NCBI RefSeq assembly: GCF_002742335.1
Contig: NZ_MDGR01000007.1
Span: 562,501-626,500 of the forward strand
Direction: 5' to 3'
Origin: Reichenbachiella sp. 5M10
GTDB lineage: Bacteria; Bacteroidota; Bacteroidia; Cytophagales; Cyclobacteriaceae
DNA length: 64,000 nucleotides
The notes beneath the pieces were generated by a model, which made no database searches, was not told the origin of the DNA, and saw only the letters and a program-made list of their open reading frames with translations. Below, piece by piece: positions 28,937 to 38,746 of the stretch. Within the stretch, counting starts at the first letter, position 1; each line of letters starts with the position of its first letter. A program made the translations under genes and the position numbers.

Positions 28937-30289
28937 ATGAGAAGAAATCACCTCCTAACCACCCTTGTAGTTATTCTTGCTACGCATGGTCCGTTTGCAT
29001 TGGCACAGCAGATCACGCCCTATAGCCTCTACAACCAAAATACCTTTCTGATCAATCCCGCCGTGGCAGGAATGAGCAATTGCTGGTATGGTTTTGTAAA
29101 TCGTAGAGTGCAAGCGACTGGAGTGGATTCGTCCCCTTCGATGCAGCAGTTGAGCCTCTATGGGAGTCTAACTCCTACACATGGTTTGGGTACAGCTATA
29201 CGTTATTCGGATTTAGGGTTGATCACTCAATTTTCAGGAAACATTAGCTATGCCTATCATTTGAAGGTCTCAGAGGAAGGTGCGCTCCATGCTGGAGTTT
29301 CTCTGGGGATCGATCAGCAGCGATTCGACATGAATGAAGTGATCGCTAGTGATTACACGGACGAATTGTTAGTTGGACAAAACCAACCCCAATCACGGGT
29401 GTCCAATGGTTTGGGGCTGATGTTTACTTCTCGAAGGTTGACGCTAGGGGCGGCCATGCCTCAGACATTTTCGAGAAAATCAGAGTTGAACTTTGCACAG
29501 AGCGAACTGTTCAATGCTTACGCTGCTTATGATCTCGCTAGTGGGCCTAACTGGATGCTCGAAGGATTTCTTCTCTATCGAAACTACGATGAACAAACCG
29601 ATCAACTAGATATTGGTAGCCGCGTCTTGCTCAAAGATATCTTAGGCCTTGGAGCGATCTACAAAACGGGCTATGGCTTGGCGGTAATGGCTGACGTGCA
29701 AATCAATGATAGATTCATTTTTGCTTATAACTATGAAATCCCTACCAAAACCCGATCTCTCGGAGGCTCGCATGGGATCATGCTGGGGATTAAGCTATGT
29801 CGCAGAAACAAACCTGAAGAGAGACAAACCTATGTCACACACACTCAACCAGCACTTGTCACATGGCCTACTCTAGTTGAGCCGGTTGAAACCTCGGCGC
29901 AGCTCGTGACCCAACCCGCAAATGTTGAAGCATTACCTGATTCTCTCAATGCTGTTTTTACTCAAAAGGACTTAATTATCAGATTTGCAAATGCATCTGA
30001 AGATTCGGTGATTTCGGGAAATCAATACAAGGTCATCTCTAGAGTAGCTGAAATACTAGAAGCGCATCAGGAACTTAATGTTACGATCATCGGACATGCG
30101 AGCGCGTCTGGTACAGAAGAATTTAATCAGCAAATATCTGAAGCAAGGGCAACAGCGGTGGCCAACGAACTTGTTCAGATTGGTGTGGCTCGGGACCGCA
30201 TTTCTACGATTGGGAGAGGTGAAATAGACCCTATCTCCGAACAGGATGAAGAGAACCGATGCGTACAGGTTGTTTTTCATGTCAACTGA
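28937..30289 (+). CDS. PorP/SprF-family outer membrane protein fused to an OmpA-like domain
   Basis: About 450 residues. A signal peptide (MRRNHLLTTLVVILA..ALAQ) precedes a PorP/SprF beta-barrel (about 25-310; note the family start QITPYSLYNQNTFLINPAVAG and later GAIYKTGYGLAVMADVQIN). A linker and an OmpA C-terminal-like domain (about 335-450) follow. SprF-type barrels serve the T9SS and are needed for secretion or anchoring of a partner adhesin, which is encoded 36 bases downstream. The OmpA domain normally binds peptidoglycan, but here the usual GHTD reads GHAS and the final NRR region reads NRC, so binding is doubtful. The frame opens at 28883; I start at 28937, where the signal peptide begins. 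Confidence 0.92.
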   Translation: MRRNHLLTTLVVILATHGPFALAQQITPYSLYNQNTFLINPAVAGMSNCWYGFVNRRVQATGVDSSPSMQQLSLYGSLTPTHGLGTAIRYSDLGLITQFSGNISYAYHLKVSEEGALHAGVSLGIDQQRFDMNEVIASDYTDELLVGQNQPQSRVSNGLGLMFTSRRLTLGAAMPQTFSRKSELNFAQSELFNAYAAYDLASGPNWMLEGFLLYRNYDEQTDQLDIGSRVLLKDILGLGAIYKTGYGLAVMADVQINDRFIFAYNYEIPTKTRSLGGSHGIMLGIKLCRRNKPEERQTYVTHTQPALVTWPTLVEPVETSAQLVTQPANVEALPDSLNAVFTQKDLIIRFANASEDSVISGNQYKVISRVAEILEAHQELNVTIIGHASASGTEEFNQQISEARATAVANELVQIGVARDRISTIGRGEIDPISEQDEENRCVQVVFHVN

Positions 30290-30325
30290 TTCAGTAAATC
30301 ATCCCCTTATTTTTCCGATACATAG

Positions 30326-33300
30326 ATGAAAAAGATACTACTTATTGCTCTTACCTTGTTGACATTCACCCTATCCAAAGCGCAAGAATGTGATACGCTA
30401 TCCTATGAGTGGGAAACTCCCACTCCAACCACAACTGTTTTTAATTATGGATCTGGTAGGCTTACAGGTGTACCAGATCCATCGAACTCTACAAACCCAA
30501 CAGACGCAAAAACAATCTTTGAAGGATTTACTAGTCCTAGTCCTGGTACGACCTCAGTAGGAGCTGTTTTATTAGGTCTTGGGTTTCTTTCGGACGCCAA
30601 TGATAATCTTAGGATTGATGTGATGGTTTATGATGACAATGGGTCAGGCAGACCAGGTACTCAGGTCGGGGGTGTAACAGGTCTTTCACCTACCTCGTTA
30701 GGGGTAGTGCATAATTTTAGAGAGTTTTGGATTGAGCTGCCTTCTTTGCCAGTTCCGACTACCAGTAGATTTTATATTGGCGTAGTGATGCACCCTGGGG
30801 ATGCCAGCGATCAACTGGTTGTCCAAGCTAGTGCTAAAGGACAGGGCAACGGAGATGGGTCCAATAGTATTACAACAACTGGATTTGGAAATGAAAAATT
30901 ACTTAGCGTTTACAGTAGCGATATAGATCTGAAAATAATAGCAAAACTGGGGGTAGTTAGAGATCCTTCTTTTAGTTACGGTAGCAGCAGCTATTGTTCT
31001 AATCTACCTGATCCCACGCCTACTATATCAGGGGACGCAGGAGGTACATTCACCAGTTCTCCTTCGGGTCTTTCTATCAATAGTTCTACGGGTAAAATAG
31101 ATTTGTCGGCTAGTAATGGGGGTACCTATACTGTGAGGTACACGACGGGAGGAACATGTTCTCAGTTCAAAACCCAATCTGTAGTCATTGTAGATGATCA
31201 ACCTACGATTACCTGTCCAGCCAATCAGACGATAGATTTTAACGCTTCTTGTCAATATACTTTGCCTGATTATAGGAGTTTGGCGATCGCCAATGACAAC
31301 TGTAGCACGCCTACCCTTACACAATCTCCTGCTCCAGGGTCTGTTTTGTTCGCTACTCAAGTCGTTACACTTACTGCCAATGATGGGGATGGAAATACAA
31401 AAACTTGCACGTTTAGTGTGACTCCAGCCGACAACACGAAACCTACGGTCACGTGCCCTGCAGATCAGAATGTGAGTTTCGATGCGAGTTGTGAGTATAC
31501 ACTGCTCGATTACACGACTATGGCAACCGCCGCTGACAATTGCGGAACTGCTACGATCACACAATCCCCAGCCGTTGGTACAGTGATTACCGCGAGTCAA
31601 GCCATCACGTTGACAGCCACAGATGGCGCAGGCAATACAGAGACTTGTACTTTCAACGTGATTCCATCGGATGACACGAAACCTACGATCACGTGCCCTG
31701 CAGATCAGAATGTGAGTTTCGATGCGAGTTGTGAGTATACACTGCTCGATTACACGACTATGGCAACCGCCGCTGACAACTGCGGAACAGCTACAGTCAC
31801 ACAATCCCCAGCCGTTGGAACAGTGATTACTGCGAGCCAAGTCATCACACTGACCGTCACAGATGGCGCAGGCAATACAGAGACTTGTACCTTCAATGTA
31901 ATTCCAGCAGATGACACGAAACCTACGATCACGTGCCCCGCAGATCAGAATGTGAGTTTCGACACGAGTTGTGAGTACACGCTGTTGGATTACACGACTT
32001 TGGCAACTGCCACTGACAATTGCGGAACTGCTACGATCACACAATCCCCAGCCGTTGGAACAGTGATTACTGCGAGCCAAGTCATCACACTGACCGCCAC
32101 AGATGGCGCAGGCAATACAGAGACTTGTACTTTCAACGTGATTCCATCGGATGATACGAAACCTACGATCACATGTCCTTCGGATCAGAATGTGAGTTTC
32201 GATGCGAGTTGTGAGTATACGCTGTTGGATTACACGACTATGGCAACTGCCGCTGACAACTGCGGAACTGCTACGATCGCACAATCCCCAGCCGTTGGTA
32301 CAGTGATTACTGCGAGCCAAGTCATCACACTGACCGCCACAGATGGCGCAGGCAATACAGAGACTTGTACTTTCAACGTGATTCCATCGGATGATACGAA
32401 ACCTACGATCACGTGCCCTGCAGATCAGAATGTGAGTTTCGACACGAGCTGTGAGTATACACTGCTCGATTACACGACTTTGGCAACTGCCGCTGACAAT
32501 TGCGGAACTGCTACGATCACACAAATCCCAGCCGTTGGGACAGTGATCGCTGCGAGCCAAGTCATCACACTGACCGCCACAGATGGAAATGGTAACACGG
32601 AGACTTGTACCTTCAATGTAATTCCAGCAGATGACACGAAACCTACGATCACGTGCCCCGCAGATCAGAATGTGAGTTTCGATACGAGCTGTGAGTATAC
32701 GCTGTTGGATTACACGACTATGGCAACTGCCACTGACAACTGCGGAACAGCCACAGTCACACAATCCCCAGCCGTTGGTACAGTGATTACCGCGAGTCAA
32801 GTGGTCACACTGACCACCACAGATGGCGCAGGTAACACGGAGACTTGTACCTTCAACGTGACCCCAGCCGATAACACCAAACCTACGATCACATGTCCTT
32901 CGGATCAGAATGTGAGTTTCGACACGAGCTGTGAATACACGCTATTGGATTATACGGTTTTGGCAACTGCCGCTGACAATTGCGGAACAGCCACAGTCAC
33001 ACAATCCCCAGCCGTTGGGACGGTGATCACTGCGAGCCAAGTCATCACACTGACCGCCACAGATGGCGCAGGTAACACCGAGACTTGTACCTTCAATGTG
33101 ATTCCATCGGATGACACGAAACCTACGATCACTTGCCCTGCAGATGTGGAAAGTTGTGAGGAGGTGATAACCTTCGATGAGCCTACTGCTACTGATAATT
33201 GTCAAGTGTTATCAGTCACTCAAACGGCTGGTATAGCGAGCGGGGAGGCTTTCCCTGTAGGGGTGACGACCAATGAGTATCTCGTCACCGATGCAAGTGG

Positions 33301-33835
33301 AAACACTTCTACCTGTACTTTCACTGTCACGAGACATCCGGTTGTCGAGGTGGATGCAGGAGCTGATGTTACGATTAATGCTGGTTTTTTTCATCGCCTA
33401 GCCCCTAAAGCGACGGAAGCGACCCTATTTGAATGGTCACCTTCCGCAGGTTTGGATAATCCTTTTGATTTGATCACTGTCGCTCAACCTACGCGAACGA
33501 CTACTTACACGCTATTGGCGACCAGTGACACAGGGTGCTCGGCTAGCGATGAGATCACCATCACGGTGAATGAAAAAATAGAAGTGAACAATTTCATAAG
33601 TCCCAACGCCGATGGGAAGAATGATTTTTGGGAGATCAAAGGCAATTGGCTTTTAGACGATTGTACGATAAAAATTTACAACAGTAGAGGAACTGTACTG
33701 TATGAATCGTCTGGGTATAACAACGACTGGGATGGAACTGATCATGGTGAGTCTTTGCCACAGGGTCTTTACTATTACACAATCTCGTGCCCAGATAAAA
33801 ACATGCAAAAAGGGAAAATAACATTGATGAAATAA
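30326..33835 (+). CDS. HYR-repeat adhesin-like protein with type B T9SS sorting domain
   Basis: The 1169-residue secreted protein starts with a signal peptide (1-20, ending SKAQ). An N-terminal beta domain (about 22-215) and one SprB-like repeat (about 222-285, with YCSNLPDPTPTISG and GGTYTVRYTTGGTC) come next. Nine HYR modules follow: a divergent first one (about 291-370), seven nearly identical 80-residue units (about 372-931), and a divergent last one. A PKD-like domain and the gliding-associated C-terminal domain (VNNFISPNADGKNDFWEIKG to KGKITLMK) end the protein. Each central unit has four cysteines. That C-terminal domain is the type B signal for the type IX secretion system and usually depends on a SprF-like partner, here the upstream gene. 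It is probably a cell-surface adhesin or gliding-related protein. Confidence 0.93.
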   Translation: MKKILLIALTLLTFTLSKAQECDTLSYEWETPTPTTTVFNYGSGRLTGVPDPSNSTNPTDAKTIFEGFTSPSPGTTSVGAVLLGLGFLSDANDNLRIDVMVYDDNGSGRPGTQVGGVTGLSPTSLGVVHNFREFWIELPSLPVPTTSRFYIGVVMHPGDASDQLVVQASAKGQGNGDGSNSITTTGFGNEKLLSVYSSDIDLKIIAKLGVVRDPSFSYGSSSYCSNLPDPTPTISGDAGGTFTSSPSGLSINSSTGKIDLSASNGGTYTVRYTTGGTCSQFKTQSVVIVDDQPTITCPANQTIDFNASCQYTLPDYRSLAIANDNCSTPTLTQSPAPGSVLFATQVVTLTANDGDGNTKTCTFSVTPADNTKPTVTCPADQNVSFDASCEYTLLDYTTMATAADNCGTATITQSPAVGTVITASQAITLTATDGAGNTETCTFNVIPSDDTKPTITCPADQNVSFDASCEYTLLDYTTMATAADNCGTATVTQSPAVGTVITASQVITLTVTDGAGNTETCTFNVIPADDTKPTITCPADQNVSFDTSCEYTLLDYTTLATATDNCGTATITQSPAVGTVITASQVITLTATDGAGNTETCTFNVIPSDDTKPTITCPSDQNVSFDASCEYTLLDYTTMATAADNCGTATIAQSPAVGTVITASQVITLTATDGAGNTETCTFNVIPSDDTKPTITCPADQNVSFDTSCEYTLLDYTTLATAADNCGTATITQIPAVGTVIAASQVITLTATDGNGNTETCTFNVIPADDTKPTITCPADQNVSFDTSCEYTLLDYTTMATATDNCGTATVTQSPAVGTVITASQVVTLTTTDGAGNTETCTFNVTPADNTKPTITCPSDQNVSFDTSCEYTLLDYTVLATAADNCGTATVTQSPAVGTVITASQVITLTATDGAGNTETCTFNVIPSDDTKPTITCPADVESCEEVITFDEPTATDNCQVLSVTQTAGIASGEAFPVGVTTNEYLVTDASGNTSTCTFTVTRHPVVEVDAGADVTINAGFFHRLAPKATEATLFEWSPSAGLDNPFDLITVAQPTRTTTYTLLATSDTGCSASDEITITVNEKIEVNNFISPNADGKNDFWEIKGNWLLDDCTIKIYNSRGTVLYESSGYNNDWDGTDHGESLPQGLYYYTISCPDKNMQKGKITLMK
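31441..33120 (+). repeat. Seven tandem 240-bp direct repeats (HYR modules)
   Basis: Units begin at 31441, 31681, 31921, 32161, 32401, 32641 and 32881, with an exact period of 240 bases and no indels. Most of an eighth start is visible at 33121 before divergence. Each unit begins ACCTACGATCAC or a one-base variant and encodes 80 residues starting in PTITCPADQNVSFD. The differences are few and mix between units (DAS/DTS, PAD/PSD, TTM/TTL). Confidence 0.97.
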
Positions 33836-34077
33836 TAGGTGATGAATCGAAGTAAACCTTAAGTGCTTGGTCTTCTGTATTGATTAGGTACTGAGGTCTA
33901 CTTCTTGTTTGTCACGACAAAGAGGTGTGATCGGATTTTGTTACCATCTGATTTTGAGGAAAGCCATTGAACAGGATAGAAAAGTTTAAGAAGGGATCGT
34001 GGCTGAGCTTATCTTTTTATGTCCAAACTAATCCATATTCAATTCCAGTTAAGCTGTGCTATGTCGGGCGTGCTGTA

Positions 34078-34085
34078 TAAATTTG
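34078..34085 (+). promoter_or_regulatory. Candidate -7 element TAAATTTG for prfB
   Basis: This is an exact TAnnTTTG match 27 bases before the prfB ATG at 34113. No TTG is seen at the ideal -33 spacing. The stretch 33836-34077 otherwise holds no gene I can support. Confidence 0.5.
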
Positions 34086-34112
34086 GGGTCTCATTTTATT
34101 AAAACAAACAGA

Positions 34113-35211
34113 ATGACTGGAGATCAATTGAAGGAACTAACGGCCCGAGTGACAGCACTTCGGGGCTATCTTTGACTATGATGTCAAAGTAAAAGAAGTA
34201 GAAGAGGAAGAAACGATTACCATGCAGGCGGATTTTTGGAATGACCCCAAAGAGGCCGAAGGAATCCTCAAACAAATCAAAGCCAAAAAAGTCTGGACAG
34301 ACGGATTTGAAAACGTCAATACACTGAAAGAAGATGTAGAGACCCTTCACGAGTTTTACGAAGCGGGTGAGGTAGAGATGTCTGAAGTGGACGCAGAATA
34401 CAAAAAAGCAATCACAGCGCTAGAAGAACTCGAGTTTAAGCGCATGCTAAGTGGAGAAGAGGACCAACTCGGAGCTGTGATGGAAATCAACCCAGGAGCA
34501 GGAGGAACCGAGAGTCAGGATTGGGCAGAGATCATTCACAGGATGTATATCATGTGGGGTGAAAAAAACGGCTTCAAAGTCCGACAACTCAACTACCAAG
34601 CGGGTGAAACGGCAGGTCTCAAATCAGCAACCATCGAGTTTGATGGACAGTTTGGCTATGGCTACTTGAAATCTGAAATCGGAGTTCACCGCCTGGTGAG
34701 AATCTCACCTTTTGATTCGGGGGGGAGGCGACATACTTCATTTGTATCGGTCTATGTATACCCGATAGTGGACGACTCCATTGAGATAGAAATCAATCCA
34801 GGTGATATCGAATTTCATACTTCGAGATCTGGTGGTGCTGGAGGTCAGAATGTCAACAAAGTTGAGACCAAAGTACAATTGACACACAAACCCTCAGGTA
34901 TAGTGATTGTTTGTCAGATCGAACGCTCTCAGCTGGCCAACAAGGAGCACGCCATGCGTATGCTCAAATCGCAGCTCTATCAAAAAGAGGTGGAGAAGCG
35001 CAATGCCAAACGGGACGAGATCGAAAGTACCAAGATGAAGATCGATTTTGGAAGTCAGATCCGAAACTACGTCTTACACCCCTACAAACTCATCAAAGAT
35101 GCGAGGACAGGAGTGGAAAGAACTGACGTGCAAAATGTGCTAGATGGAGATTTAAATGACTATATTAAGGCTTTCTTGATGGAGCAAACCTCTAGTACAG
35201 AGGCGGAATGA
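34113..35211 (+). CDS. prfB: Peptide chain release factor 2 (programmed +1 frameshift)
   Basis: RF2 ends translation at UGA and UAA codons. The gene is read as 34113-34172 joined to 34174-35211, giving 365 residues, the normal RF2 length. The first 20 codons end at CTT followed by an in-frame TGA, and a +1 slip continues as GAC TAT GAT. The tripeptide anticodon SPF is in RISPFDSGG and the catalytic GGQ is in [11 protein letters not shown]. Without the shift only a 20-residue peptide is made, so the factor controls its own level. An ORF starting at 34222 would miss the first 36 residues. ppx starts 12 bases after the stop. Confidence 0.97.
34161..34176 (+). promoter_or_regulatory. prfB programmed frameshift site
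   Basis: CTT TGA C at 34170-34176 is the conserved slippery CUU-UGA-C. A purine-rich CGGGG at 34161-34165 sits close upstream, where the stimulatory anti-SD contact is placed in other bacteria. Both flanking frames are conserved RF2 sequence. Confidence 0.95.
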
Positions 35212-35223
35212 TAAATCAAATCT

Positions 35224-36126
35224 ATGAAATTTGCGGCAATTGATATTGGGTCCAATGGCGTTCGCTTTCAGGTGACCAACGTGATTCGCTACGGCGATGA
35301 GACGACTTTCAAACGACTTCACTTCATGCGCTTTCCGTTGCGTCTCGGTACCGAGGTGTTCAAGGGTGAGCATCGTCTCAGTGATGAGACGATGGAGCGT
35401 TTTGTCAAACTGATGACAGCTTTCAAGTTGATCGTAGATTTGTACAAGGTCGACGAGTGTTTTGCATGTGCGACTTCAGCCATGCGTGAGGCAGCCAATG
35501 GTTCAGAGCTCATCGGACGAGTCAAAGAAGCCTGTGGGCTGGAGATCAACATCATCTCTGGAGATCTGGAAGCGGATATGATCAACAAAGTGATCGCTTT
35601 TCATTTGACCGAAAAGAACCACGTGCATATCGATGTGGGAGGAGGTAGTACTGAGTTGATATTGTATAAAAACAAGATCAAGCTGGCGTCTAAATCATTT
35701 CAGTTGGGGTCAGTTAGGTTTCTCAACAACGCCAACAATAAAGGCATGTGGGACGAGATGAACGAATGGGTGAGAGACCATCTACCTGACCATGAAGAGA
35801 TCGTAGCGATCGGTACTGGTGGTAACATCAAGAAACTGTCTGAGCTCATCAATGGTGTCAAAGGAGGGGTAGTGCAATTGGCAGATCTAGAGAAAATGAA
35901 GAAGAAGCTCACCTCGATGGACTATGAGGAGCGGATGAATAAGCTGAAATTGAATGCGGATCGTGCAGACGTTATCATTCCAGCCTCTAGGATTTATATC
36001 AATGCCATGAAGCAGGCAGGAGCCAAGGAAATCATCGTGCCTAATGTTGGTCTCAAAGACGGAATCATGACGTACCTCTATGAAAAAAATATCTCCAAGA
36101 TGGGGGTTTTTAAATACAACAATTAG
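35224..36126 (+). CDS. Ppx/GppA-family exopolyphosphatase
   Basis: The 300-residue protein has the actin-like (ASKHA) fold with two domains: AIDIGSNGVRFQV, CATSAMREAANG, HIDVGGGSTELIL and IGTGGNIKKLSEL. It would release phosphate from polyphosphate or act on pppGpp. It lacks the C-terminal HD domain of long Ppx forms, as is usual for the roughly 300-residue group. It follows prfB by 12 bases and precedes the YihY gene by two, so the three look cotranscribed. No polyphosphate kinase gene is adjacent. Confidence 0.92.
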   Translation: MKFAAIDIGSNGVRFQVTNVIRYGDETTFKRLHFMRFPLRLGTEVFKGEHRLSDETMERFVKLMTAFKLIVDLYKVDECFACATSAMREAANGSELIGRVKEACGLEINIISGDLEADMINKVIAFHLTEKNHVHIDVGGGSTELILYKNKIKLASKSFQLGSVRFLNNANNKGMWDEMNEWVRDHLPDHEEIVAIGTGGNIKKLSELINGVKGGVVQLADLEKMKKKLTSMDYEERMNKLKLNADRADVIIPASRIYINAMKQAGAKEIIVPNVGLKDGIMTYLYEKNISKMGVFKYNN

Positions 36127-36128
36127 CC

Positions 36129-37460
36129 ATGTACCTCAAAGACCGACTAAATGCAAGCTTAAAATTTATCCATTCGGACATATGGAAACGGACCGAAGTG
36201 ACAAGCCGTGCGAAAGAGTTTTGGTATCGGATCGTGCGTATCGTGATGATAGTCGCCTATGAAATAAAGAAGGACAATGTCGTGCTCAAAGCGTCTGCAA
36301 CGACCTACTTGTCGATCTTGTCGATCGTTCCTTTGGTGGCCATTGTGTTTGGGATATCCAAGGGATTTGGCTTGGAGGGGATGATCGAGGAAGAGCTGGA
36401 TCGCTTGTTTTTGGGTCAGGTGATCGTCAAAGAAGCGATCTTTGGCTTTGCTCAAAAAATGCTTGAAAATACCAAGGGAGGACTGATCGTTGGAGTGTCG
36501 GTTGTGGTGCTTTTCTTTACAGTCATGCGCTTGCTCAACAATATCGAGGAGGTATTCAATGACATCTGGGGCAAGCAGCGTTCGCGCAATTTGATTCGGA
36601 AATTCACCGATTATTCGGCGCTGTTGATTTTTGCTCCGATCTTGATCATTTTGTCCAGTGGAGTGACCTTTTTTATCGAAAACAAAATCAGAACTTTCGG
36701 TAGAAATAGCAATTATGAGGATTTGTTGACTCCTGTGGCTTCCTTTTTTGTGCAGTTGTCGCCCTTTGTACTGATATGGATGCTTTTTACGTTGATCTAT
36801 ATCATCATGCCCAATGTGCGTGTCTCGATCCGTAGTGGAGTGATCGCTGGAGTGATCGCTGGGACATTGTTTCAGTTGTTACAATGGGCATTCATCAATT
36901 TTTCTTTCTTGATGGGCAATTATGGAGCTGTATATGGAGGATTGGCTGTGTTGCCTTTGTTTTTTGTTTTTTGCCAATTGAGTTGGTCGATTGTGTTTGT
37001 CGGAGGAGAATTGTCCTATGCGGTGCAAGTTGAATCAGAGTTTATTCCCGAAGAAAAGGACATACAGTTTAGCTACGCGGAGCGACGAAAAATTGCTTTG
37101 GCGGTGGTTCATGCAATTGTCAAAGCCTTTGAGCAAGGTCAAGCGCCCTATACGAAAATGACTTTGAGCAAAACACTCGGGATACCGCACCGATTCGTGT
37201 CCAATGCCGTGAATAAATTGGTAAGCTGTGGCGTACTGACCAAGAGCCTGTGTGAGGAGGAGTTGCACCACGTCTATCTACCGTCTATTGATATCAACAA
37301 GCTCGATGTGTACTATGTGTCCAGTAAGCTCGAAGATACCGGGGTAGGAGGACTCTACGATGAGAGCAACGCTGAAGTAGGGGCAGTGCACGCCAATTTG
37401 CAGCAGATCACAGCCGAACTCAAGAGCTCGACGCACAATAAGCTGCTGAAAGATTTGTGA
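36129..37460 (+). CDS. YihY/BrkB-family inner membrane protein
   Basis: The 443-residue protein has six hydrophobic spans in the first 290 residues, with the family segments ASATTYLSILSIVPLVAIVFG, TVMRLLNNIEEVFNDIW and a glycine-rich YGAVYGGLAVLPLFFVF. A soluble C-terminal region of about 150 residues follows, resembling a winged-helix (TLSKTLGIPHRFVSNAVNKLV) plus an acidic tail. The family was once called ribonuclease BN, but that activity belongs to another gene. A transport or envelope role is likely. It starts two bases after the ppx stop. Confidence 0.9.
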   Translation: MYLKDRLNASLKFIHSDIWKRTEVTSRAKEFWYRIVRIVMIVAYEIKKDNVVLKASATTYLSILSIVPLVAIVFGISKGFGLEGMIEEELDRLFLGQVIVKEAIFGFAQKMLENTKGGLIVGVSVVVLFFTVMRLLNNIEEVFNDIWGKQRSRNLIRKFTDYSALLIFAPILIILSSGVTFFIENKIRTFGRNSNYEDLLTPVASFFVQLSPFVLIWMLFTLIYIIMPNVRVSIRSGVIAGVIAGTLFQLLQWAFINFSFLMGNYGAVYGGLAVLPLFFVFCQLSWSIVFVGGELSYAVQVESEFIPEEKDIQFSYAERRKIALAVVHAIVKAFEQGQAPYTKMTLSKTLGIPHRFVSNAVNKLVSCGVLTKSLCEEELHHVYLPSIDINKLDVYYVSSKLEDTGVGGLYDESNAEVGAVHANLQQITAELKSSTHNKLLKDL

Positions 37461-37564
37461 TTTGGCAGGAAAGAAGAAATACGAGCAGTCATTTCTAGGC
37501 GTATCGTTATTCCTTTTCGATCTAAGTAGTAACTTTACGCCGCAATCAATATAAACAAGAATTT

Positions 37565-38095
37565 ATGATGAACCCCTGGCATGACGTCCGTATCGGACAA
37601 GGAGCACCAGAAGTGGTAACCGGTATCGTAGAAATACCAACGAATACTAGAGCAAAATACGAGCTGGACAAAGAAAGCGGTCTATTGAGATTGGACCGAG
37701 TGTTGTACTCATCGATTAACTACCCCGCCAATTATGGTTTTATCCCACGTACTTACTGTGATGATGGGGATCCTTTGGATATTTTGATCATGTCTCAGAT
37801 CGAGGTAGTACCAATGTGTATCGTACAAGCCAATGTGATCGGTGTGATGAGAATGCTCGACGAAGGAGAAGCGGATGACAAAATCATCGCGGTGGCTTCC
37901 AACGACATGAGTGTCAATCACTACAAAGACATCTCGGAGTTGCCTCCTCACTTTGTCAAAGAACTCAGAAGCTTTTTTGAAGACTACAAAAAATTGGAAA
38001 ATAAATCTGTACATGTAGAAGACTTCCAAAACAAGGATGTAGCGATGCAGATTGTCAATCAAAGCATTGAAGATTATCAGGCGAAGTTTGGCTGA
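37565..38095 (+). CDS. ppa: Inorganic pyrophosphatase
   Basis: The 176-residue family I enzyme hydrolyses pyrophosphate to phosphate. Marks are [41 protein letters not shown] (metal-binding Asp residues) and [13 protein letters not shown]. The length fits the bacterial hexameric form. Two ATG codons in a row at 37565 allow either start. It is 104 bases after the YihY gene and has its own leader. Confidence 0.97.
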   Translation: MMNPWHDVRIGQGAPEVVTGIVEIPTNTRAKYELDKESGLLRLDRVLYSSINYPANYGFIPRTYCDDGDPLDILIMSQIEVVPMCIVQANVIGVMRMLDEGEADDKIIAVASNDMSVNHYKDISELPPHFVKELRSFFEDYKKLENKSVHVEDFQNKDVAMQIVNQSIEDYQAKFG

Positions 38096-38097
38096 AC

Positions 38098-38607
38098 CTA
38101 ATCTTTTCGTTTGAAACTCCACGTAAAATGGAATACTGATACCAGTGTTCCATTTTTTGTTTTACCCTCTACCCGAGCCGTGACTTGTGTCGAATCATTG
38201 CTCTGGAGTGCTTGTGCGACAGTAGAGAGGATTTTTTGCCCATCCGTGCATGTGAAGTAGATTCTTTCTTTGGCTTGTTTGAGATATTCGGCTTGGTTGC
38301 CGACGATGATGGTGAGCACTTTGGGCTTCAATCCCTGAGTGGCTGTCAGAGCAAGTACACCCGTCGATAGCTCGGCAGCCATGGATTGTACCGCGAAATA
38401 CATCGAGCCAAAGGGGTTTTGGTTGAGCCAGCGATGGTTTACAGTAGTGACCGCTCGATTTTCACTGATCTCGGTGACTTTCATGCCGCTGAGCCATCCC
38501 ATGGGTAGTTTAGCGAGCAGAAACAAACGCAGTTTCCATGGATTGGTAAACTGTCTGCTAAACGCTTGCTGGCGATCAGTAAATGTGTGTTGAGGGTTGT
38601 TGTTCAT
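38098..38607 (-). CDS. DUF4442 hotdog-fold protein (thioesterase-like)
   Basis: The protein is about 169 residues. The sequence NPWKLRLFLLAKLPMGWLSG, RWLNQNPFGSMYFAVQSMAAELSTG and TVIVGNQAEYLKQAKERIYFTC fits the DUF4442 branch of the hotdog thioesterases. Substrate and activity are unproven. I start at the ATG at 38607 because the 32 further residues of the open frame to 38703 look non-coding. Its stop is two bases from the ppa stop (convergent). Confidence 0.85.
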   Translation of the reverse strand: MNNNPQHTFTDRQQAFSRQFTNPWKLRLFLLAKLPMGWLSGMKVTEISENRAVTTVNHRWLNQNPFGSMYFAVQSMAAELSTGVLALTATQGLKPKVLTIIVGNQAEYLKQAKERIYFTCTDGQKILSTVAQALQSNDSTQVTARVEGKTKNGTLVSVFHFTWSFKRKD

Positions 38608-38746
38608 GGTATCTAATATACACAAATCACAGAATACCACCATGATTCCATACAGGTGGGGCTTTATCCCGCTACCTAGAGCTCTCCACTCCTGACTTGA
38701 CAAAAGAGACTTGGAGTATACTCAATACAAGAGATGGGTATTTAGT

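Noticed and set aside
31028-32800. 590-residue open frame antisense to the HYR repeats, and several 60-residue antisense frames
   Set aside because: The open frame arises from the 240-base repeat being free of stops on the other strand. It has no start context, and the sense protein has clear signal and sorting domains.
31441-33120. Regular repeats considered as a CRISPR array
   Set aside because: The period is 240 bases, the whole unit is conserved, there are no unique spacers, and it is coding.
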